32,675 nucleotides of DNA from Candidatus Cryosericum odellii (GTDB taxonomy: Bacteria > Caldisericota > Caldisericia > Cryosericales > Cryosericaceae): the NCBI RefSeq assembly GCF_003570935.1, contig NZ_QXIU01000068.1, forward strand, positions 16,353-49,027, written 5' to 3'. Below, in pieces: positions 16,473 to 20,944 of the stretch; position 1 is the stretch's first letter, and each line of letters starts with the position of its first letter. The position numbers and the translations under genes were made by a program. Under the pieces are notes generated by a model. It was given only the letters and a program-made list of their open reading frames with translations, was not told the DNA's origin and ran no database searches.

Positions 16473-17604
16473 CTGACCCCAACGTGAGCCAACGCGCCAT
16501 GAACGGGTCAACGACGGAGTAGACGCCCCGCTGGTCCTCTTCGACGAAGTCGAGCTTGACCAGGGCCTTAACCGCTTTCTGGATGCCGCCTGATGACAGT
16601 TGGCGGTTTAGAGGATAGTCTGCGCCATAGAGGGACTTGGATGGCTGAGCAGCAAGCGCCCTGAGGACCGCCTTCTGGCCGGGGGACAACGCAGAGAGCG
16701 TCGCCTCAAATTCGGGCGACTGCATGCTGAGCATCGTCTGACAGGACGTTTCGACATGCTCTGCTGTGCACGAATGTCCAGGCTGCGTCTCGTTCCATGC
16801 GATCATCGCCAAGCCCTGAACATACCAGGAGAAGCCGTCTGCCAGCCGATAGATGGACGCGGCCACGTCGGCAGGGCAGTCCTTGCCCGTCGCAGCAAAT
16901 CGCTCCGAGATGAATGCGACAAACGCGTTCTCAGGGATCTTGCCAAGTGGATAGACAAGAGAACTGCGGTAGAACGGGCGGTTCTTGTCGGAGAACATGT
17001 CCGTGAGAATATGCCGCCTGCTGCCCAGGAACAGAAACGACACACTGCTGTGTTCCTGCACAAAGGATCTCAGAGTCCCTTCGAGGGTCTTGGATTGTTC
17101 CAGTGCAGCAATCTCCTGGAACTCGTCCAGGACGATGCACGCGCGCTTGTGCTGGCGTTCCACGTAACGGTAGAGACTGCTGAGCACATCGTCGATGACA
17201 ATAGTGGCCGGCACGCCAGGATCGATCGTCGCAGAAGCCTTCACCCCGTCACTGGTGATCTCCATGCGTGGCGATATCCTGGTGAAGAGACCGAGCAGAC
17301 GCTTCCCGATGGTGGTGGGATTCGCCCCACGGCCGATACCTCGAATGATCCCATCAGACAGCCGCTGGACAAAGTCGCGCTCGGACGAAACGGGATAGAC
17401 GTCGATCCTGGCTGTCAGGAAGTTCTCGGCCTCCAGGCATTCCAGCACTTTCGCAGCCAGAGATGACTTGCCCAGGCGACGCGCCGAGAGAAGCACGACG
17501 CTCTGACCGTTGCGAACATAGGTCAGCAGGTCATCCAGTTCATGTTCTCGATCACAGAATGCTTCATCTCGCGCGAGATGCAGCGTAAACGGATTGTCTG
17601 CCAT
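16438..17604 (-). CDS. Archaeal-type P-loop ATPase (ATPase_2 family), copy A
   Basis: ATP-binding protein of 388 residues of the archaeal ATPase family. NPFTLHL and AFCDREHELDDL open the protein, followed by Walker A SARRLGKSS (Lys 46), Walker B CIVLDEFQEIA and the GSRRHILTDMF segment; the C-terminal third is a predicted winged helix (LSPGQKAVLRAL through LVKLDFVEED and VVDPFMARWL). The cellular role of such proteins is not established. It is a diverged paralogue of 19412-20557. ATG 17604 is chosen because GGAGGC lies six bases upstream; an earlier in-frame ATG at 17622 overlaps that site. The last ~14 codons (GSAAQYDMGSAGK) are encoded by the repeat, so the natural stop seems to have been replaced by repeat insertion. 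Confidence 0.87.
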   Translation of the reverse strand: MADNPFTLHLARDEAFCDREHELDDLLTYVRNGQSVVLLSARRLGKSSLAAKVLECLEAENFLTARIDVYPVSSERDFVQRLSDGIIRGIGRGANPTTIGKRLLGLFTRISPRMEITSDGVKASATIDPGVPATIVIDDVLSSLYRYVERQHKRACIVLDEFQEIAALEQSKTLEGTLRSFVQEHSSVSFLFLGSRRHILTDMFSDKNRPFYRSSLVYPLGKIPENAFVAFISERFAATGKDCPADVAASIYRLADGFSWYVQGLAMIAWNETQPGHSCTAEHVETSCQTMLSMQSPEFEATLSALSPGQKAVLRALAAQPSKSLYGADYPLNRQLSSGGIQKAVKALVKLDFVEEDQRGVYSVVDPFMARWLTLGSAAQYDMGSAGK

Positions 17605-17655
17605 CTCAATGCCTCCAAGCAACGACCGTCACTTGTGTCCAACGTTGCTGCTCGT

Positions 17656-17685
17656 AGTATATCACATTTTATTCCACTAGCATAA
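17656..17685 (-). promoter_or_regulatory. Candidate promoter for ATPase copy A
   Basis: On the minus strand, TTATGC (17685-17680) and TATACT (17661-17656) are separated by 18 bases, and the -10 is preceded by TGTGA. The start codon lies about 50 bases downstream. No other strong candidate is seen here. Confidence 0.4.
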
Positions 17686-17729
17686 TCCTCACAGAGAGCG
17701 ACGTATAAGTGGCTACAATAGAAGAATTA

Positions 17730-17787
17730 CGTCGTGTTCTGTGGTTTTATTCTTGTAGCATTATTCCAGTAGAATAATTCCGCAGTG
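17730..17787 (-). repeat. 58-bp inverted repeat, right copy
   Basis: Reverse complement of 14693-14750 with one mismatch. It lies in the upstream region of ATPase copy A and directly next to the MITE-like element. The placement suggests that 14693-17787 may move or have been duplicated as a unit. Confidence 0.88.
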
Positions 17788-17791
17788 GATA

Positions 17792-17928
17792 TGGGATACG
17801 CTGCTCATTGCTTACCGGGTGGTACATTCGCCGTCCTTACGCCGAAGTTCTGTCATTCCCCGCAGGCGGGAATCCATCCTTTCATTTTGTCGGATGTACC
17901 ACCCTCATCGATTGAGCAGCGTATCTCA
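17792..17928. mobile_element. MITE-like element, 137 bp
   Basis: Bounded by 16-base terminal inverted repeats, TGGGATACGCTGCTCA (17792-17807) and TGAGCAGCGTATCTCA (17913-17928), which pair at 15 of 16 positions. The interior has the common module TGTCATTCCCCGCAGGCGGG, then AATCCATCCTTTCATTTTGT and TGTACCACCCTC, shared with other island repeats. Single copies of the right end occur at about 19388-19401 and 20837-20852. No coding capacity; a transposase would have to act from elsewhere. Confidence 0.65.
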
Positions 17929-17945
17929 AAGGCAGTTGTTGCCTG

Positions 17946-17973
17946 TTGACATATGCTGCACATGTAATACAGT
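17946..17973 (+). promoter_or_regulatory. Candidate promoter and operator of the first toxin-antitoxin operon
   Basis: TTGACA (17946-17951) and TACAGT (17968-17973) with 16-base spacing. The region carries a loose inverted repeat, ACATATG near 17950 and CGTACATAT near 17977, which would suit binding by the RHH antitoxin for autorepression. Confidence 0.5.
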
Positions 17974-18005
17974 GTCGTACATATAGAACGAGAGGAGGCT
18001 ACACC

Positions 18006-18224
18006 ATGGCGATTGAAGAAGTTATCTCTCTCCGCGTCGAGGGAGACTTGAAGAGACGAGTCGATGAAGTTGCTCGCCATACAGGACGGTCGAAGGCATG
18101 GGTCATCAGGAAAGCTGTCGACTTGTATCTTGAGGATATCGAGGACATCGAGATGAGTGAGCAGCGCCTTGCTGATCCGAAAGACAACGTCATCTCCTCT
18201 GATGAGTTGATGTCGCGTCTATGA
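18006..18224 (+). CDS. Ribbon-helix-helix (CopG/RelB-like) antitoxin 1
   Basis: DNA-binding antitoxin of 72 residues. The N-terminal half is a ribbon-helix-helix domain: the strand EEVISLRVEGDL, helix A KRRVDEVARHTGR, then SKAWVIRKAVDLYLEDIED. The C-terminal tail (MSEQRLADPKDNVISSDEL) is acidic and would wrap the toxin. ATG 18006 has GAGGAGG upstream. The stop overlaps the toxin start by ATGA, the usual coupling in such operons. It is expected to repress its own promoter, which is seen at 17946. Confidence 0.88.
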   Translation: MAIEEVISLRVEGDLKRRVDEVARHTGRSKAWVIRKAVDLYLEDIEDIEMSEQRLADPKDNVISSDELMSRL

Positions 18225-18469
18225 CCATCTCTGCGAAGGAGAGCGTCAGGAAAGACCTGGAAGACCTTTTCGATAAGTCCGAGGACAGGCTCCGTGTATG
18301 GTCTGCGGTTGTAAAGGCGATAGAGGCTGGCAAGTATGAGCACCTGAAAGGCAACCTGCGGATGTTCTATCGTGTCCGCGTGGGCAACTACCGTGCAGTC
18401 TTCACCCGGATCACCGGCGGTGTACTCGTTACTCGCATTGCCGACCGGAAGGACGTATACAAGGAGTGA
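18221..18469 (+). CDS. RelE/ParE-superfamily toxin 1
   Basis: Small toxin of 82 residues. The pattern KESVRKDLEDLFDKSEDR, GKYEHLKGNLRMFYRVRVGNYR, AVF and the C-terminal VTRIADRKDVYKE is that of RelE-type mRNA interferases, with the basic and Arg residues (LKG, YRVRVGNYR, RKDVY) at conserved places. It is coupled to the antitoxin by ATGA. It would inhibit translation by ribosome-dependent mRNA cleavage if RelE-like; a ParE-like gyrase action is less likely given the intact RelE-type end. Confidence 0.87.
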   Translation: MTISAKESVRKDLEDLFDKSEDRLRVWSAVVKAIEAGKYEHLKGNLRMFYRVRVGNYRAVFTRITGGVLVTRIADRKDVYKE

Positions 18470-18477
18470 CTTTTCTG

Positions 18478-18590
18478 TCATTCCCCCCCGAGCATTTCTT
18501 TCCAATGCGAGGGGTGTAGTTCCCGAATGTTTCTGTCGGGGACGGGAATCCAGTCTCACGACGTATGGGTCCCCGCATCCGCGAGGACGA
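18478..18590. repeat. Composite repeat between the two toxin-antitoxin pairs
   Basis: Contains TGTCATTCCCCCCCGAGCAT, TTCTTTCCAATGCGAGGGG and GACGGGAATCCAGTC, followed by a block starting ACGACGTATGGGTCCCCGCA that recurs at 19211-19244. Parts are decayed relative to the copy at 20709. Confidence 0.65.
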
Positions 18591-18630
18591 CGGAAGCGCG
18601 CAGCCAACAGCATCGTGAAGCTGGTGTGCC

Positions 18631-18658
18631 TTGAACACATGAACGTCCTGCATATAAT
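18631..18658 (+). promoter_or_regulatory. Candidate promoter of the second toxin-antitoxin operon
   Basis: TTGAAC (18631-18636) and a consensus TATAAT (18653-18658) separated by 16 bases. Just downstream, ATTGCATTGTATTGCACTGT has a repeated TTG-TATTGCA motif that may be the antitoxin operator. Confidence 0.55.
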
Positions 18659-18697
18659 TGCATTGTATTGCACTGTATGGCAACCGGGAGGTGTATG

Positions 18698-18922
18698 ATG
18701 TCAGCAAGCGAGACCCTGGCGATACGTATCACTCCAGAACTCAAGGAGCGTCTGGAGAATATGGCCAAATCATGCAGAAGGTCGAAGGCATGGGTAGTGA
18801 GCAGGGCTCTCCAGCTCTACCTGGAGGACTTGGAGGATGTTGAGGTGGCTGATTCACGCGTCATGGATACGTCCGACGAAATCCTGTCTGTCGACGAATT
18901 CCACAAACGCCATGGTCTATGA
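18698..18922 (+). CDS. Ribbon-helix-helix antitoxin 2
   Basis: Antitoxin of 74 residues, a paralogue of the one at 18006. ETLAIRITPELKERLENMAK forms the ribbon and first helix, SCRRSKAWVVSRALQLYLEDLED the second helix, sharing the RSKAWV and LYLED motifs with antitoxin 1; the tail (DTSDEILSVDEFHKRHGL) is acidic. ATG 18698 is chosen because GGAGG at 18687-18691 is better spaced than for ATG 18695. The stop overlaps the toxin start by ATGA. It should repress the promoter at 18631. Confidence 0.88.
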   Translation: MSASETLAIRITPELKERLENMAKSCRRSKAWVVSRALQLYLEDLEDVEVADSRVMDTSDEILSVDEFHKRHGL

Positions 18923-19173
18923 GAGTTCTTGTCAAGGACTCAGTGTACAAGGACCTGTCGGCACTGGAGAAGGACAGGAAACGCCAAGGTGCGCTGCTTG
19001 ACGCCGCTATTCAAGGCATATCCGAGCAGCACAGCGGCGCCATCAAGAAGTTGAAAGGCGGACTCAAGAACTACTACCGTCTTGAACTCGGCAACATCAG
19101 GGTCATCTACTACCGCCGGGGAGACGAAGCCATCATCGTTCGCATCGGTAATCGCAAGGACGTTTACCGTTGA
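18919..19173 (+). CDS. RelE/ParE-superfamily toxin 2
   Basis: Toxin of 84 residues, coupled to antitoxin 2 by ATGA. KDSVYKDLSALEKDRKRQ, AIKKLKGGLKNYYRLELGNIRVIYYRRGDE and the end VRIGNRKDVYR fit the RelE fold, with the same core and end (LKG, Y-R, GN-R, RKDVY) as toxin 1. Toxin 1 and 2 clearly share ancestry but are well diverged, so cross-neutralisation is doubtful. Confidence 0.88.
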   Translation: MRVLVKDSVYKDLSALEKDRKRQGALLDAAIQGISEQHSGAIKKLKGGLKNYYRLELGNIRVIYYRRGDEAIIVRIGNRKDVYR

Positions 19174-19204
19174 TAGCACCCGTCTGCGTGATTGGCTTCG
19201 TTGA

Positions 19205-19401
19205 TGAGAAACGACATATGGGTCCCCGCATCCGCGAGGACGACAAGACAGTTAATCCGTCCTTCCCCCCGAGTATGTCAGTCCAATACGAGGGGTGCTT
19301 TCGGCGCAGGCGGGAATCCATCCCATGTACCACCCTCGGCTAATTACCAGCTGACCCCATATCGTAGAACTTACCATTTCCAAGTCTCTTGAGCAGCGTA
19401 T
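19205..19401. repeat. Composite repeat downstream of the second toxin and ATPase copy B
   Basis: Holds the block beginning ACATATGGGTCCCCGCATCC (second copy of 18550-18585), CCCCCCGAGTATGTCAGTCC, AATACGAGGGGTGCTTTCGG, GGCGGGAATCCATCCC, TGTACCACCCTCGGC, the 21-bp repeat at 19344-19364, and a TTGAGCAGCGTATCACAAAG end next to the stop of ATPase B. No gene is present between 19174 and 19411. Confidence 0.72.
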
Positions 19402-19411
19402 CACAAAGAGC

Positions 19412-20557
19412 TCAAATAGTGTTGGATCGTGTGTCCTTGATCCATGCTGCCATGACAGGATCCACGAGGTGCCATTCCTTGCCGTACTCAACAAGGTCCA
19501 GCATCTTGAGTGCTTCGATGGCTTTCTGCATACTCGAGGCTGGCACGTGATACCGCTGTAAATACTCATAAGCCGACGGTTGCGACGTCGGTTCGACAGC
19601 AATGCTGGTCAGTGCACGCCGCTCAATAGGGGAAAGTCCGGTCCATGTTGCTTCAAAGAGAGCTGTAGTATCGTCGAGAAGCGCATTCCATGATGCTTCG
19701 ACAATATCCTTGGTACACACAGTCTCGGTCATGCCCCAGGCGAAAGCTGCCAATCGCTGGACGTACGACGGATAACCGGCGACGTGATCGTAGATCAACA
19801 AGGCTATGTCAGGACTACATGTTTTGCCACTCTCCGAGAATTTCTGGACAATATAGGGAACGAAATCGTCGCTGCTGATGCTGCTTAGTGTCATGAACCC
19901 GCAGCTTCCGTAGAAGGGGCGGTTCTTGCCGAACATGTCCATGAGCAGTTGTCGTCGACTTCCCACATAGATAAAAGAGATGCTCTTATGCATCTGGATA
20001 TGCGAACGTAGCGTCCCCTCAATTCTCTTCGATTCTGGGAGCGTTGCGATTTCCTGAAATTCATCGAACACGCAGCACGCTTTCCTGTTGTGTTTCTCAA
20101 CATAGTTAAAGAGGCCTTCCATAACATCATCAAGTCCTGCAGCCGGCGATGTTCCCGGTGCCAATGCTGTAGAAACGACAATTCCTTCCGGGCGTGCTTC
20201 GAAGGTCACGGTAAAGCTTTTGAACAGGCTGGCAAGACGATTCCCGAAATTGTCCGGAGACGCTCCACGTCCAATCCCTGCGACAACCGCTTTCGCCAGC
20301 TTCGTAACAAAGTCCTGCTCGGAAAGGACAGAGAAGAAGTCGACATACACAGTTAGGAATTTTTGCTCCCGGAGACGTTCTTGGAGATGAAGAGCGAGAG
20401 AGGTCTTTCCATAACGGCGAGGGGAGCTGAGGACAATGCTCTGCCCATCCTGGACAAGGCGCTCTAATTCGGCGAGTTCCTGCCTTCTGTCGCAAAAATC
20501 AGAACCACCGGCAACACTGGTAGTAAATGGATTACTGGCTGCTGCACTTCTCTTCAT
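19412..20557 (-). CDS. Archaeal-type P-loop ATPase (ATPase_2 family), copy B
   Basis: ATP-binding protein of 381 residues, paralogue of 16438-17604. SNPFTTS and DFCDRRQELAELERL open the chain, then Walker A SSPRRYGKTS (Lys 51), Walker B CCVFDEFQEIA and GSRRQLLMDMFGKNRPFY; a winged-helix-like C-terminus ends LVDPVMAAWIKDTRSNTI. Unlike copy A, this stop is placed before the repeat, so it probably shows the natural end of the family. ATG 20557 is preferred over the in-frame ATG 20572 because GGAGG lies between the two at normal spacing from the former. The leader contains four 14-bp iterons. Function unknown; association with toxin-antitoxin pairs suggests an accessory or defence role, which is inference. 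Confidence 0.88.
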   Translation of the reverse strand: MKRSAAASNPFTTSVAGGSDFCDRRQELAELERLVQDGQSIVLSSPRRYGKTSLALHLQERLREQKFLTVYVDFFSVLSEQDFVTKLAKAVVAGIGRGASPDNFGNRLASLFKSFTVTFEARPEGIVVSTALAPGTSPAAGLDDVMEGLFNYVEKHNRKACCVFDEFQEIATLPESKRIEGTLRSHIQMHKSISFIYVGSRRQLLMDMFGKNRPFYGSCGFMTLSSISSDDFVPYIVQKFSESGKTCSPDIALLIYDHVAGYPSYVQRLAAFAWGMTETVCTKDIVEASWNALLDDTTALFEATWTGLSPIERRALTSIAVEPTSQPSAYEYLQRYHVPASSMQKAIEALKMLDLVEYGKEWHLVDPVMAAWIKDTRSNTI

Positions 20558-20573
20558 AATGGATTCCTCCATA

Positions 20574-20635
20574 ACACCAAACGTGTTACACCAAACGTGT
20601 TACACCAAACGTGTTACACCAAACGTGTTACACCA
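20574..20635. repeat. Four 14-bp iterons upstream of ATPase copy B
   Basis: Four perfect tandem units of ACACCAAACGTGTT (20574-20587, 20588-20601, 20602-20615, 20616-20629) and a partial fifth, ACACCA. Each unit has the partial symmetry ACAC-GTGT. They start just 17 bases before the ATG at 20557, and lie between it and the likely promoter, so they are probably in the transcribed leader or at an operator. Confidence 0.9.
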
Positions 20636-20637
20636 CA

Positions 20638-20665
20638 AGTCTAGCAACAACAGTAACTCGTGCAA
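20638..20665 (-). promoter_or_regulatory. Candidate promoter of ATPase copy B
   Basis: On the minus strand TTGCAC (20665-20660) and TAGACT (20643-20638) are separated by 16 bases. The predicted start of transcription falls at the edge of the iteron array, so a protein bound to the iterons would block transcription or its elongation. Confidence 0.4.
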
Positions 20666-20704
20666 GCTGTCGTATTCTTTGTGGTCAATCGCTCATTCCA
20701 GCCA

Positions 20705-20865
20705 CCTTCTGTCATTCCCCCCCGAGCATTTCTTTCCAATGCCCCCGAACATGTTGGTTCAATGCGAGGGGCGCTTCTGAGGGGTGCTTTCGGCGAAGGC
20801 GGGAATCCATTCCCTGTCTATGTACCACCCCGGTCCCTTGAGCAGCGTATCACAAAGCGCCTTGA
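20705..20865. repeat. Composite repeat, longest copy, at the right end of the island
   Basis: Order of modules: TCTGTCATTCCCCCCCGAGC, TTTCTTTCCAATGC, CCCCGAACATGTTGG, TCAATGCGAGGGGCGCTTCT, GAGGGGTGCTTTCGGCGAAG, GCGGGAATCCATTCCC, TGTACCACCCC, TTGAGCAGCGTATCACAAAG. It matches, in inverted order, 14568-14660. The remaining bases to 20944 hold no gene and no strong promoter; the 5' region of 20945 starts at about 20870. Confidence 0.72.
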
Positions 20866-20944
20866 CCCAGGCGACGTTGGTTCTATCCTGTGAATTGGTG
20901 AATTGTCGTTGGCCACAAGTCGATGGCAGAAGGGGTGAGCACGC

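Larger units (their letters stand above)
17605..18005. other. Intergenic region between ATPase A and the first toxin-antitoxin pair
   Basis: No gene is seen in these 401 bases. From left to right the region holds the leader and promoter of ATPase A, a second sequence resembling the small hairpin (ATTCCACTAGCATAAT, 17671-17686), the right 58-bp repeat, the 137-bp MITE-like element, and the promoter of the toxin-antitoxin operon. Confidence 0.7.

Noticed and set aside
20574-20635. CRISPR array
   Set aside because: The 14-bp units are directly tandem without spacers and far shorter than CRISPR repeats; no cas gene nearby.
14373-20944. Insertion sequence or prophage
   Set aside because: No transposase, integrase, tRNA attachment site or phage structural gene could be found, only repeats and accessory genes.
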